The position numbers and the translations under genes were made by a program. A stretch of 64,000 nucleotides of DNA. Source: JANYCG01 sp031386665 (lineage in GTDB: Bacteria > Pseudomonadota > Gammaproteobacteria > Burkholderiales > Burkholderiaceae_C). The stretch covers positions 40,930 to 104,929 of the forward strand of contig JANNCN010000152.1 in NCBI GenBank assembly GCA_031386665.1, written 5' to 3'. Shown here one piece after another: positions 33,321-41,442 of the stretch. Numbering within the stretch: the first letter of the stretch is position 1; every line of letters starts with the position of its first letter. Under the pieces are notes generated by a model that was given only the letters and a program-made list of their open reading frames with translations, searched no databases and was not told the DNA's origin.

Positions 33321-33329
33321 ATCCGCAGC

Positions 33330-33725
33330 ATGCTGTCTGTTTTTGCCATTTGCATGGGCGCCAGCCTCGGTGCCCTCGCTCGCTGGGGTTTGGGCCTTTG
33401 GCTCAATCCAGCAGGTGCAATGGTCGTTGCCCTGCCACTCGGCACCCTGGTCGCCAACCTGATCGGTGGCTATTTGGTGGGCATTTGTGTGGCGGTTTTT
33501 CAAGCGATGCCGCAGCTTGACCCAGTTTGGCGGCTGGCATGGGTCACGGGCTTTCTGGGTGCGTTGACCACTTTTTCAAGCTTTTCAGCCGAAGTCGTCA
33601 ACATGCTGCAACTCGAACGCTATGGCTTGGCGATGGGCACCGCCACGTTGCATTTGGCGGGCTCGTTGCTGCTGACTCTGGCGGGTATTAAAACCGCAGC
33701 CTTTCTGATCGGGTCTCACGCCTGA
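33330..33725 (+). CDS. crcB: Fluoride exporter CrcB/Fluc
   Basis: 131 residues with four membrane helices and the Fluc signatures 'GASLGALARWGLGLWL', 'GTLVANLIGGYLVGICVAV' (Asn in the pore) and 'GFLGALTTFSSFSAEVVNML' (the TxxS polar track and Phe box). It forms an antiparallel dimer that lets fluoride leave the cell. There is no room for a fluoride riboswitch in the nine bases between dctM and this gene. Confidence 0.93.
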   Translation: MLSVFAICMGASLGALARWGLGLWLNPAGAMVVALPLGTLVANLIGGYLVGICVAVFQAMPQLDPVWRLAWVTGFLGALTTFSSFSAEVVNMLQLERYGLAMGTATLHLAGSLLLTLAGIKTAAFLIGSHA

Positions 33726-33752
33726 GATGCATTGGCACCCGCGCCAGCGCGA

Positions 33753-34442
33753 TCAATTCAGCAACTGCTTGCGCGCCCGGTGCAGCCGCACAAACAGGCT
33801 GGCTTCACTGATGTGCAGGCGCTCACAAACGGCATCTGACGATTCGTCTTGCAGCACCCTGAACTGCATCACATCGCGCAAGCCCGGGGCCAGGGTGGTG
33901 ATGCGCTGCAAGGTTTGGCTGAGCAACTCACGCTGCTCGGCGAGCTCTTCAGGGCGTGCGTTGGGGCATTCCAATTGGTAAATGCCGTCGTCTTCGGCGT
34001 CCTGGTCACCGTCATGCCCGTCAGCGCTGGCAAAACTGCCGTACCTGGCATAGCGAGCGCGCTGGCGAATGATGTCAACCACCTTGTTTTTCAAAATCGC
34101 GGTCAGCCAGCTGCGCAAGGCAGAACGCCCCTCAAAACTGGCCCGGCCCGACATGACCGCCTCAAACACATCGTGCACCGCATCTTCGGCAAGCGCCGGG
34201 TCCAGCAGCTTGCGCTGGGCAAAGCGCACCAGATAGTCACGGTGGGAAATCATGTCGGCCCAAGACACGGCCAGGGCAGGAAATGCGACGCCAGCGGCAC
34301 CTGTGGCCCCTGCGATCCATGTCATGCCTGTGACTTCGATACCCTCTGCAGCAAAGCTCGGGTCAAAACCATCCATGCCATTCATCAGCGGATTTGCGCT
34401 GAATTGTCCGGACTCTTGGGAAGCAATGTGTTGTAAGTTCAT
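33753..34442 (-). CDS. Sigma-70 family (ECF-like) RNA polymerase sigma factor
   Basis: About 229 residues from MNLQHIASQE. A nonconserved N-terminal 60 residues precede region 2 ('HRDYLVRFAQRKLLDPALAE', 'DAVHDVFEAVMSG', 'SALRSWLTAILKNKVVDIIR') and region 4 ('ITTLAPGLRDVMQFRVLQDE', 'CERLHISEASLFVRLHRARK'). This is the two-domain ECF layout. No anti-sigma or zinc-finger gene is adjacent, which is unusual for ECF factors. Divergent from the two-component system, with a 145-base intergenic region; convergent with crcB. Confidence 0.85.
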   Translation of the reverse strand: MNLQHIASQESGQFSANPLMNGMDGFDPSFAAEGIEVTGMTWIAGATGAAGVAFPALAVSWADMISHRDYLVRFAQRKLLDPALAEDAVHDVFEAVMSGRASFEGRSALRSWLTAILKNKVVDIIRQRARYARYGSFASADGHDGDQDAEDDGIYQLECPNARPEELAEQRELLSQTLQRITTLAPGLRDVMQFRVLQDESSDAVCERLHISEASLFVRLHRARKQLLN

Positions 34443-34587
34443 GGTGAATGTCCTGATTGGCGCTTTGACAAGCGTTGTGGAGTGGCAATGAACGTACTTT
34501 GCCCGCCCAAGCTCACACCCACCTCCCGAAATATCACAGCCAGATAACATTTGGGTAAGAAAGCCAGATCGGCTCTGACGTAAGCTT

Positions 34588-35304
34588 ATGGACATGAAAC
34601 GAATTTTGATAGCCGAAGACCAGACCGATATTCGCGATTTGCTGGTGCTCAACCTCAGCCACGCGGGCTACGAAGTCACGGCGGTGGCCGACGGTTTGGC
34701 CGCTTTGGCTAGCGAATCGACCCGCAGCAACGACCTGCTGCTACTGGACTTGATGATGCCCGGCATGGATGGGCTGGAAGTTTGCAAAAGCCTGCGCTCC
34801 CGCGGCACCATGACGCCGATTTTGATGTTGACTGCCAAATCGACCGAGCTGGACCGGGTTTTGGGCCTGGAACTGGGCGCAGACGATTACCTGACCAAAC
34901 CGTTTTCATTGGCTGAACTGCTGGCCCGGGTCAAAGCCCTGCTGCGCCGATCTGAGCTGTTGCGGGTGGCGCAGCAAAGCGCCCAAACGCAGGCGACCTC
35001 GCTGAGGAACGGCGATCTGGAAATTTTGCCAATCAAACGCCAGGTGCTGGTCAAAGGGCGTGCGCTGGACTTCACCGCCCTTGAATTTGACCTGCTGTTG
35101 CATTTTGCGCAGCACCCAGGGCATGTATTTTCACGCTCGCAACTGCTAAACGCCGTGTGGGGCTACACGCATGACGGCTACGAGCACACAGTGACCACGC
35201 ATATCAACCGCCTGCGTGCCAAGCTCGAAGCCGACCCCCTGCGCCCGGAACTGATTCTGACGGTTCGCGGCGCGGGCTACAAAATGCGCGAACCTGCCCC
35301 GTGA
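34588..35304 (+). CDS. OmpR/PhoB-family response regulator
   Basis: 238 residues. Receiver domain about 4-118: 'RILIAEDQTDIRDLLVL', phospho-acceptor Asp54 in 'LLLLDLMMPGMDGLEV', Thr in 'PILMLTAKST', Lys in 'DDYLTKPFSLAEL'. The C-terminal winged helix has 'VLVKGRALDFTALEFDLLLH' and 'HTVTTHINRLRAKLEADPLR'. It acts with the overlapping sensor kinase gene. The ATG at 34594 (MKRILIAED) is an alternative start. Divergent from the sigma factor gene. Confidence 0.92.
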   Translation: MDMKRILIAEDQTDIRDLLVLNLSHAGYEVTAVADGLAALASESTRSNDLLLLDLMMPGMDGLEVCKSLRSRGTMTPILMLTAKSTELDRVLGLELGADDYLTKPFSLAELLARVKALLRRSELLRVAQQSAQTQATSLRNGDLEILPIKRQVLVKGRALDFTALEFDLLLHFAQHPGHVFSRSQLLNAVWGYTHDGYEHTVTTHINRLRAKLEADPLRPELILTVRGAGYKMREPAP

Positions 35305-36842
35305 CCGTTCGCTTCAAAATCGCGCTGACGATTTTCATCACCGGGCTGATCACGGCCATCGGGGTGGTGGCCACCGTGCTGTTTGCGTTTGAGCGCTTTG
35401 ACCATGAAAGCACCTACTACCGGGCCAGTGCCTTCTTGGACCGGGTGGTGGCTCGCCACACCGACATGTTCGCGCTGCGCGAGCGCTTTGCGGACGACTT
35501 CAACGGCTTTTTGGGCAATCTGGTGCTGTTTGAGCCTGACACGCAGCTTTATTTGCTGGACAGCCAGGGCACGGTGATTGCGTCATCCAGCGAAGTCGAA
35601 CTACCCAAAGGCTTCAAGGTCGCGTTGGGCCCCGTGATGGAAGCAGCCGGTGCCACGCCCATGCCCTATGTGCTGGGTGACGACCCCGAGCGCATGAGCA
35701 CCAGCACGGTGATTGCCGCGCGGCCCTTGCGGCAGGCCGTCATTCGAAACGACCTGCCCGTCACGGGCTACCTCTACCTGGTGAGCCACAAGCAAAGCCT
35801 GCCCCAGGGCGGCTGGGCCAACTTGCGAAGCACGTTTGTCAAACCTGCGCTGGTGTTGATCTTGCTAGTGGTGGCGCTGAGCACACTGGTTGCCGCCTGG
35901 GCCACGGCCGTGGTAACCCGGCCACTGGCCAAATTGACGGCATTGGCCACGGCGGTGTCGCGCGACGGGCTGGAAAACTTTGCAGCACAGACCAGCATGG
36001 GGCAGCAAGGCGCATTGGGGCTGAACACTGCCTCGGCAAAAGACGAGTTTGGCCAACTGAACAATGGCATTCACATCATGCTCAACACCTTGCGCGCGCA
36101 ATGGGACACACTGCGCCGTTTGGACCACTTCAGGCGCGAGGGTGTTAGCAACCTGTCGCACGATTTGCGCTCGCCGCTCACAGCCACTGCGGCCTGCCTG
36201 GAAACGCTGGAAACACGCTGGGCAGGCGACACGGCCCGTACCGCAGACCGTCAACTGATCGAAGTTGCCCTGCGCAACACCCACAACGCTGCACGGCTGG
36301 TGCATTCATTGGGCGATTTGGCCCAACTGGACGAGCCTGAATTCAAACTGAGAACCCAAGTGATGGACATTGCCGAGCTGCTGGATGACGTGGCTCTGCG
36401 TTTTACCGGGCGGGCCGAACGGCAAGGTGTGCAAATTCAGGCGGGGCCAGCCGGATCAAGCGGCGAATCGACGCCGACAAGCGGTGTTGCAGCAGCGGTT
36501 GATGTTGAACTGTTTGAACGCGCCATTGCCAACCTGGTTGACAACGCCTTGAAATTTTGCCCAGCAGGCGCGCGTATTGCGCTGGATGCCGTGCAAACCC
36601 CAGCTGAAGTGCTGGTGACCGTGAGCGACACCGGCCCTGGCATTGCCAGCGCTGACCTGCCCCATCTTTTTGACCGCTTTTACCAAAGCCGCCAAAGCGT
36701 GGCCCCTGCGACAGGCGAAGGCGGCCGGGGCCTGGGCCTGGCCATTGTGAAACGCATTGTCGAACTGCATGGCGGGCGGGTTGAGATTGCCAGCACACCG
36801 GGCAGTGGCACCCGGGTGACGCTCCATTTGCCACTGGCTTGA
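35301..36842 (+). CDS. Sensor histidine kinase
   Basis: 513 residues from a GTG that overlaps the regulator's stop. Two membrane helices (about 7-30 and 183-205) frame a periplasmic sensor region of about 150 residues. A HAMP-like segment follows ('ATAVVTRPLAKLTALATAVS'). The HisKA box is 'GVSNLSHDLRSPLTATAACL', with phospho-acceptor His287. The HATPase domain has the N box 'ANLVDNALKFCP', G1 'VSDTGPGIAS' and G2 'GEGGRGLGLAIVKRIVELHG'. It phosphorylates the neighbouring response regulator; the stimulus is unknown. Confidence 0.92.
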   Translation: MTVRFKIALTIFITGLITAIGVVATVLFAFERFDHESTYYRASAFLDRVVARHTDMFALRERFADDFNGFLGNLVLFEPDTQLYLLDSQGTVIASSSEVELPKGFKVALGPVMEAAGATPMPYVLGDDPERMSTSTVIAARPLRQAVIRNDLPVTGYLYLVSHKQSLPQGGWANLRSTFVKPALVLILLVVALSTLVAAWATAVVTRPLAKLTALATAVSRDGLENFAAQTSMGQQGALGLNTASAKDEFGQLNNGIHIMLNTLRAQWDTLRRLDHFRREGVSNLSHDLRSPLTATAACLETLETRWAGDTARTADRQLIEVALRNTHNAARLVHSLGDLAQLDEPEFKLRTQVMDIAELLDDVALRFTGRAERQGVQIQAGPAGSSGESTPTSGVAAAVDVELFERAIANLVDNALKFCPAGARIALDAVQTPAEVLVTVSDTGPGIASADLPHLFDRFYQSRQSVAPATGEGGRGLGLAIVKRIVELHGGRVEIASTPGSGTRVTLHLPLA

Positions 36843-36931
36843 TGAGAGAGCTCGGCGAACAAAAAGCGCTTTGCTTGGAGTCGCTAAAGCGCCGCTAAAA
36901 CGACCGTTTGGCAAGGCAATCCGCTGCTTTT

Positions 36932-36982
36932 TAAATAGCAAACAAGCCACTATTTGCAACGGTTTTAAACCCTTATAGCTTG
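36932..36982. repeat. Possible degenerate intergenic repeat with ATAGCAAAC motif
   Basis: AAATAGCAAACAAGCCACTA then TTTGCAACGG and TTATAGCTTG. It begins like repeat copies A-D (ATAGCAAAC), but the second half differs. An AAATAG / CTATTT pairing is possible with a longer loop. It fills part of the 236-base gap between the sensor kinase and terC; nothing else is visible there. Confidence 0.3.
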
Positions 36983-37078
36983 AAGGTGTTTCCCTGCACG
37001 GCATGCGGAATTGCAGGTTGCCGGCCCGTCTTCAAGCCGATTTTCAAGACAATCTCAGCTTAACTGCTGTTTTTTACC

Positions 37079-37828
37079 ATGCTTGAACTCATCTCCAATC
37101 CGCAAACCTGGATCGCTTTTGCCACGCTCACCGCCCTTGAATTGGTGCTGGGGATCGACAACATCATCTTTATTTCGATTTTGGTGGACAAGCTGCCCAA
37201 AGCCCAACAAGAACTAGCCCGGCGCATCGGGCTGTTCATGGCCATGTTCATGCGCATTGGTCTGCTGCTGGTTTTGGCCTGGATTGTCGGTTTGGTCACG
37301 CCGCTTTTCAACATCATGGGGCAGGACATTTCAGGGCGCGACTTGATTCTGATTTTGGGCGGCTTGTTCTTAATTTGGAAGAGCACCAGCGAAATCCACC
37401 AGTCCATGGAGGGCGAAGAACATCAGGTCGGTGGCGCGGCTGTGGCGACTTTTTCATCTGTCATTATCCAAATCATGATCATTGACATGGTGTTTTCACT
37501 CGACTCCATCATCACTGCCGTGGGCATGGTGGACGACGTTCGCATCATGATTGCAGCGGTGATTGCGTCAGTCGCTTTGATGATGTTGTTTGCCAGCCCG
37601 ATTGGCAAATTTGTGTCCAACCACCCCACGATCAAAATGCTGGCGCTGGCGTTTTTGGTGGTGGTCGGCGTGGTGCTGGTGGCCGAAGGTTTGGGCCACC
37701 ACGTCCCCAAAGGCTACGTTTACTTTGGTATGGCCTTTTCGCTGGGCGTGGAGATGCTCAACATCCGGTTGCGGCGCAAGTCCAAAAACCCGGTGAAGCT
37801 GCACACGGCGCACATTCCTGGGGATTGA
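37079..37828 (+). CDS. TerC family integral membrane protein
   Basis: 249 residues, about seven to eight membrane helices. The two family metal-site motifs are 'LELVLGIDNIIFISILVDKL' and 'DMVFSLDSIITAVGMVDDVR', with the Asp pairs in mid-membrane. Members of this branch (YgdQ/YoaE/Alx relatives) are linked to manganese efflux and metalation of exported proteins; the name TerC comes from tellurite resistance. No CBS domain is attached. It stands alone, between the two-component system and a convergent monooxygenase gene. Whether the two-component system controls it cannot be seen. Confidence 0.88.
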   Translation: MLELISNPQTWIAFATLTALELVLGIDNIIFISILVDKLPKAQQELARRIGLFMAMFMRIGLLLVLAWIVGLVTPLFNIMGQDISGRDLILILGGLFLIWKSTSEIHQSMEGEEHQVGGAAVATFSSVIIQIMIIDMVFSLDSIITAVGMVDDVRIMIAAVIASVALMMLFASPIGKFVSNHPTIKMLALAFLVVVGVVLVAEGLGHHVPKGYVYFGMAFSLGVEMLNIRLRRKSKNPVKLHTAHIPGD

Positions 37829-37881
37829 CCTGACTTGGGCGCTGCGCCTTGTGAGCGCATGTGCCCATCTGCCCTGGGCCA

Positions 37882-39492
37882 TCAAGCCCTTGCAAACCCC
37901 TCATAGCCGTTTTGCGCCACTTGTGCGCAGCGGTCTGTGTAGGCCGGAAAGCCACCCGCCAAAGGCATGAACATTCGCGTTTTGCCGGGAATATTGGCTC
38001 CCAAATACCAGGAATTGCAGGTTAAAAACAAGGTTCGTGCGGCAGCAGCGTTCACATGGTCTGTCCAGGCGGCTTCGGCCGATTCGGTGGGTTCGATGGT
38101 TGCCAAGCCTTTGGCATTCAGGGCGGCAATGCAGTCCGCGATCCAGTTCACATGGTGTTCGATGGACATGATCACATTGGTGAAGGCTGAGGTGCTGCCG
38201 GCCCCTGCAATATTGAACAAATTGGGAAAACCCGCCACCATCAGCCCCAGATAATTCAAAGGCCCAGCGTGCCACTTGTCGGCAATCGTCACGCCACCGC
38301 GCCCGCGCAGGTCCAGACGGGTGTGGGTGCCGGTCATGGCGTCAAAACCCGTGGCCAGAACCAGCGAGTCAAAGGCATACGCCTGGCCTTGGGTTTTTAA
38401 GCCGGTCGGGGTGATTTCGTCAATCGCAAACTGGCTGACATCGACCAATTGCACATTGGCGCGGTTGTAAGTTTCGTAATAGTGGCTGTCCACGCCCAGG
38501 CGCTTGCAGCCAATGGTTTGCTGCGGGCACAGTAAACGGGCGGTTTCAGGGTCATGCACGGTGGCTCTGATTTTTTGCCGGACAAACTCAGCCACCAAGG
38601 CATTGGACTTGTCGTTCAGCAGCAAGTCGTTGAAAGAGCCCAACAAAGCAAAGCCACCGATTTGCCAACGGGCTTCAAACGCGGCCTCGCGTTCTTCATC
38701 TGACACCGACAGGGCAGACACGGGGTTGGGCGGCAAATTGGCACTGAACCCGCCATGCATGCGGCGGTTGCGTGCCCTGAAATCAGCGTACCCTGCCTTG
38801 ATGGTCGCTTCATGCGTGGCATCCAGCGGGCCATTGCGGGCCGGTGCGCAGTACGCGGCTGTGCGCTGAAACACGGTGAGGTGACTGGCCTGTTCGGCAA
38901 TGATGGGGATGGCCTGAATCGCCGATGACCCCGTGCCAATGATGCCGACCCGCTGGCCCGTGAAGTCAACCGTTTCATGCGGCCAGCGTGCGGTGTGGTA
39001 GACCGGCCCTTTGAAGGATTCCAGCCCCTTAAAGGCCGGAACATTGGGTGACGACAGCGGGCCGCTGGCCATCACCAAAAACCTCGCCGACCAGCTTTCA
39101 CCTGATTCGGTGGCCGCCGTCCAGCAATTCGCGGTTTCGTCAAACACAGCGCCGGTCAAGCGAGTGTTGAACGCAATACCGTCGCGCAGCGCAAAGTGGT
39201 CTGCCACATGGTTGGCGTAGCGCAGCAGCTCGGGTTGCCCCGCGTAGCGTTCAGTCCAATGCCATGACTGTTGCAGCTCTTCAGAGAACGAAAACGAGTA
39301 TTCCATGCTCTGAATATCGACCCGCGCACCGGGGTAGCGGTTGAAATACCAGGTTCCTCCCACGCCGCCACCCGCTTCCAGCACTTGAGCGGTCAAACCC
39401 ATTTGACGGGCTTTGTACAACATGAAAAGCCCCGCAAAACCAGCCCCGACGATCAGCAGGTCGAGCTTGCGAGTCGACTGTTGGGCACTCAT
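37882..39492 (-). CDS. Flavin-containing monooxygenase of the Baeyer-Villiger type
   Basis: 536 residues. FAD site 'LIVGAGFAGLFMLYKARQMG', 'GGVGGTWYFNRYPGARVDIQ', the BVMO fingerprint 'FKGPVYHTARWP' (F-x-G-x3-H-x3-W-P), NADPH site 'VGIIGTGSSAIQAIPIIAEQ', and 'LVLATGFDAMTGT'. This set matches cyclohexanone-monooxygenase-like enzymes (about 540 residues), which insert oxygen next to a ketone. The substrate is unknown. Repeat copy C lies directly in front of the ATG. An SDR gene on the same strand is upstream (39676-40470), a frequent pairing in which the SDR makes the ketone, but repeat and palindrome separate the two. Confidence 0.88.
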   Translation of the reverse strand: MSAQQSTRKLDLLIVGAGFAGLFMLYKARQMGLTAQVLEAGGGVGGTWYFNRYPGARVDIQSMEYSFSFSEELQQSWHWTERYAGQPELLRYANHVADHFALRDGIAFNTRLTGAVFDETANCWTAATESGESWSARFLVMASGPLSSPNVPAFKGLESFKGPVYHTARWPHETVDFTGQRVGIIGTGSSAIQAIPIIAEQASHLTVFQRTAAYCAPARNGPLDATHEATIKAGYADFRARNRRMHGGFSANLPPNPVSALSVSDEEREAAFEARWQIGGFALLGSFNDLLLNDKSNALVAEFVRQKIRATVHDPETARLLCPQQTIGCKRLGVDSHYYETYNRANVQLVDVSQFAIDEITPTGLKTQGQAYAFDSLVLATGFDAMTGTHTRLDLRGRGGVTIADKWHAGPLNYLGLMVAGFPNLFNIAGAGSTSAFTNVIMSIEHHVNWIADCIAALNAKGLATIEPTESAEAAWTDHVNAAAARTLFLTCNSWYLGANIPGKTRMFMPLAGGFPAYTDRCAQVAQNGYEGFARA

Positions 39493-39500
39493 ACGATACT

Positions 39501-39545
39501 AAATACATAGCAAACTATGTATATTATTCGAGAGATAGAGGCGTA
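39501..39545 (+). repeat. Short AT-rich intergenic repeat with conserved hairpin (copy C)
   Basis: The longest hairpin of the set: ATACATAG / CTATGTAT with loop CAAA (39503-39522), followed by ATTATTCGAGAGATAGAGGC. It ends nine bases from the ATG of the monooxygenase gene. Confidence 0.6.
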
Positions 39546-39581
39546 TTTAGTCATATTTTTGGCGATTTGAGGGATTCAGCA

Positions 39582-39609
39582 AAAAAAAGAACCTGCAGGT
39601 TCTTTTTTT
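39582..39609. terminator. Perfect palindrome AGAACCTGCAGGTTCT with A/T runs (copy 3 of 3)
   Basis: 28 bp of perfect dyad with A and T flanks, 67 bases beyond the stop of the SDR gene (minus strand). Same core as the copies at 7321-7346 and 25816-25843. Confidence 0.6.
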
Positions 39610-39675
39610 GAAAAACGGCCTTTTTTTGACAAGTGACGGGGTGTTGTCAACCAAGGCCGCCGCCCCCAGGCAAGC

Positions 39676-40470
39676 TCAATGCGTTCCCGGGTAGGAGCCG
39701 CCATCTGCCAGCACGTTTTGCCCGGTGATGTAGGCCGCCTGCACGCTGCACAAAAACGCGCAAATCGCGCCAAATTCTTGCGGTGTACCCAGGCGCTTAG
39801 CAGGAATGGCCTGGCGCCGCGCGTCGGTGATCACGCTGACATCAACGCCTTGTTTGGCGGCGGCACCTGCCAGCGTGGCCTTGATGCGGTCGGTGTCAAA
39901 CAGCCCAGGCAACAGGTTGTTGATGGTGACGCCCTGCGCTGCTATTTTGGTGCGGGCCACGCCAGCGACAAAGCCTGTTAGCCCGCTGCGCGCACCGTTG
40001 GAGAGCCCCAAGATGTCAATCGGCGACTTCACCGCGCTGGACGTGATGTTGACAATGCGGCCAAACCCGCGCGCGGCCATGCCGTCCACCGTGGCTTTGA
40101 TCAGCTCAATCGGCGTCAGCATGTTGGCATCGACCGCTTTGATCCAGGCGTCTCGGTCCCAATCGCGAAAGTCACCTGGGGGCGGCCCGCCCGCGTTGGT
40201 GATGACGATATCGAAATCGCGCCGAACCGCAAAAACGGCCGCACGCCCCTCGACCGTGGTGATGTCGGCAGGCACTGCAATGACTTCGGTTTTTGCGCCC
40301 TGTGCCGCCATGGCTTTCAAACCAAGCGTCGCCGCTTGCAGAACTTCGGCGCCCCGCGCCACGATGATCACGTTCACGCCCTCTTGCACCAGCGCCTGCG
40401 CACAGCCCAAACCGAGGCCCTTGCTGGCTCCGCAGACCAGCGCCCATTTGTTCTTAATACCCAAATCCAT
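39676..40470 (-). CDS. SDR-family oxidoreductase with atypical active site
   Basis: 264 residues of the classical short-chain dehydrogenase fold: 'WALVCGASKGLGLGCAQALV' for NAD(P), 'FDIVITNAGGPPPGDFRDWD', 'RIVNITSSAVKSPIDILGLS', 'NGARSGLTGFVAGVARTKIA', 'ITGQNVLADGGSYPG'. The catalytic Tyr-x3-Lys position appears as Ser-Asn-x-x-Arg ('LSNGARSG'), while Ser is kept in 'NITSS'. I know this variant from a subgroup of 3-oxoacyl-ACP-reductase-like proteins, so it is not a mutation unique to this gene, but ordinary Tyr/Lys chemistry is unlikely. Substrate unknown. Divergent from the exported-protein cluster at 40.6 kb. Confidence 0.85.
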   Translation of the reverse strand: MDLGIKNKWALVCGASKGLGLGCAQALVQEGVNVIIVARGAEVLQAATLGLKAMAAQGAKTEVIAVPADITTVEGRAAVFAVRRDFDIVITNAGGPPPGDFRDWDRDAWIKAVDANMLTPIELIKATVDGMAARGFGRIVNITSSAVKSPIDILGLSNGARSGLTGFVAGVARTKIAAQGVTINNLLPGLFDTDRIKATLAGAAAKQGVDVSVITDARRQAIPAKRLGTPQEFGAICAFLCSVQAAYITGQNVLADGGSYPGTH

Positions 40471-40563
40471 GACAAAATTCCTCGTTGTAGAGCCACACTA
40501 AGATCAATAATATGCGGACATGCGGCCCAATGACCTGTCGCCAATGTGATGAATGAGACTCTG

Positions 40564-41283
40564 ATGAAGCCCAAAACTCCTGCTTTTACCTCGATCGTGC
40601 CGTCCTTTTCGTCGTCTTCGTCCTTTTGGATCGCACTTGCCACGATTGTGTCTGCCTTGATGCTCGCCCAGCCCGCCCACGCGCAGGGCTTCAAGTTCTC
40701 CAATGAAGACCCCGCCGCCAAGGCCGACAAAGAGGCCCAGGACAAACGCGACGCGCAAACCCAGGTGCAGTTGGCAACGCCCTGCCTGGACAAAATCAAA
40801 AATCGCAAGATCATGGTGGTGATTGCAGAAAACCGCGACGGCGTCATCAGTGCCAATCAGGCGGTGTACAACACCCATGTCAGCGCCATCAACGACCGCC
40901 TGCATGCATTGGGGCTCAAAACCATGACGGCAGCGCAAATCAGGGCGCAGGTGGCGCAGGCTGAAATCAACGCGTTTTTCAAGAACGACCCCGACGCGGC
41001 CATCAGCGCTTCACGCCGCTTGGCGGCCCAGTACATTTTGCGTGGCGTCATCAGCAGCAGCACCCACCGCAATGCGATCATCAACGTGAACCAAGTCAGC
41101 GTTGGCATGAACTTTTCGTTGACCGGGTCCAACGGCAAAATGATTTCGCAAGCTAGTGCCAAAAATGAAAGTTACGCGGGGCACGATGTCTCGGGCATGG
41201 CACTGACCCTGATTGAAGAGAGCGCCCAGGAAGTGGTGGCCAAGCTGTACAGCGACTATTGCAAAATAGGCGTTGGCAAATAG
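40564..41283 (+). CDS. Exported protein, CsgG/FlgT-like fold suspected (cluster gene 1)
   Basis: 239 residues from ATG 40564 (MKPKTPAFTS; GTG 40546 and ATG 40549 are alternatives). Signal peptide with a Ser-rich n-region and hydrophobic core 'IALATIVSALMLAQPAHA', cleavage before QG. The mature part has a charged coil, then 'KIKNRKIMVVIAENRDGV', 'INDRLHALGLKTMTAAQIRA', 'ASRRLAAQYILRGVISSSTH' and 'EESAQEVVAKLYSDYC'. The alternation of a strand, a helix with LGL, and 'AAQYILRGVI' resembles the TolB-N/CsgG/FlgT-type fold, but I cannot name the family. Two Cys might pair. It is followed by two CsgG-like genes and a transmembrane kinase whose C-terminal region has similar motifs. Confidence 0.6.
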   Translation: MKPKTPAFTSIVPSFSSSSSFWIALATIVSALMLAQPAHAQGFKFSNEDPAAKADKEAQDKRDAQTQVQLATPCLDKIKNRKIMVVIAENRDGVISANQAVYNTHVSAINDRLHALGLKTMTAAQIRAQVAQAEINAFFKNDPDAAISASRRLAAQYILRGVISSSTHRNAIINVNQVSVGMNFSLTGSNGKMISQASAKNESYAGHDVSGMALTLIEESAQEVVAKLYSDYCKIGVGK

Positions 41284-41348
41284 CCCGCCCATTGGGGTTG
41301 GCTATGGCAAAACTCGGCAGACCACACGCTCCAGCCTTAGCCTCACTA

Positions 41349-41390
41349 TTTAGCCTTTAGCCCTTAGCCTTTAGCCCTTAGCCTTTAGCC
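41349..41390 (+). repeat. Tandem repeat of TTTAGCCCTTAGCC
   Basis: About three units of the 14-mer TTTAGCCCTTAGCC, itself made of two related heptamers (TTTAGCC and CTTAGCC), in the 159-base gap between cluster genes 1 and 2. A further partial unit lies at 41335-41342. The number of units could vary by slippage and alter the spacing or leader of gene 2. Confidence 0.7.
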
Positions 41391-41442
41391 TCCCGATCCA
41401 AATTCGATTTGGCAACGTATTTTTAAAACCAGAGAAAACACC

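Noticed and set aside
33321..33329. Fluoride riboswitch before crcB
   Set aside because: Only nine bases separate dctM and crcB, too short for any riboswitch.
32460..33503. Minus-strand frame of 347 codons opposite dctM
   Set aside because: A hydrophilic shadow of a membrane protein gene; composition follows from the reverse complement and no family matches.
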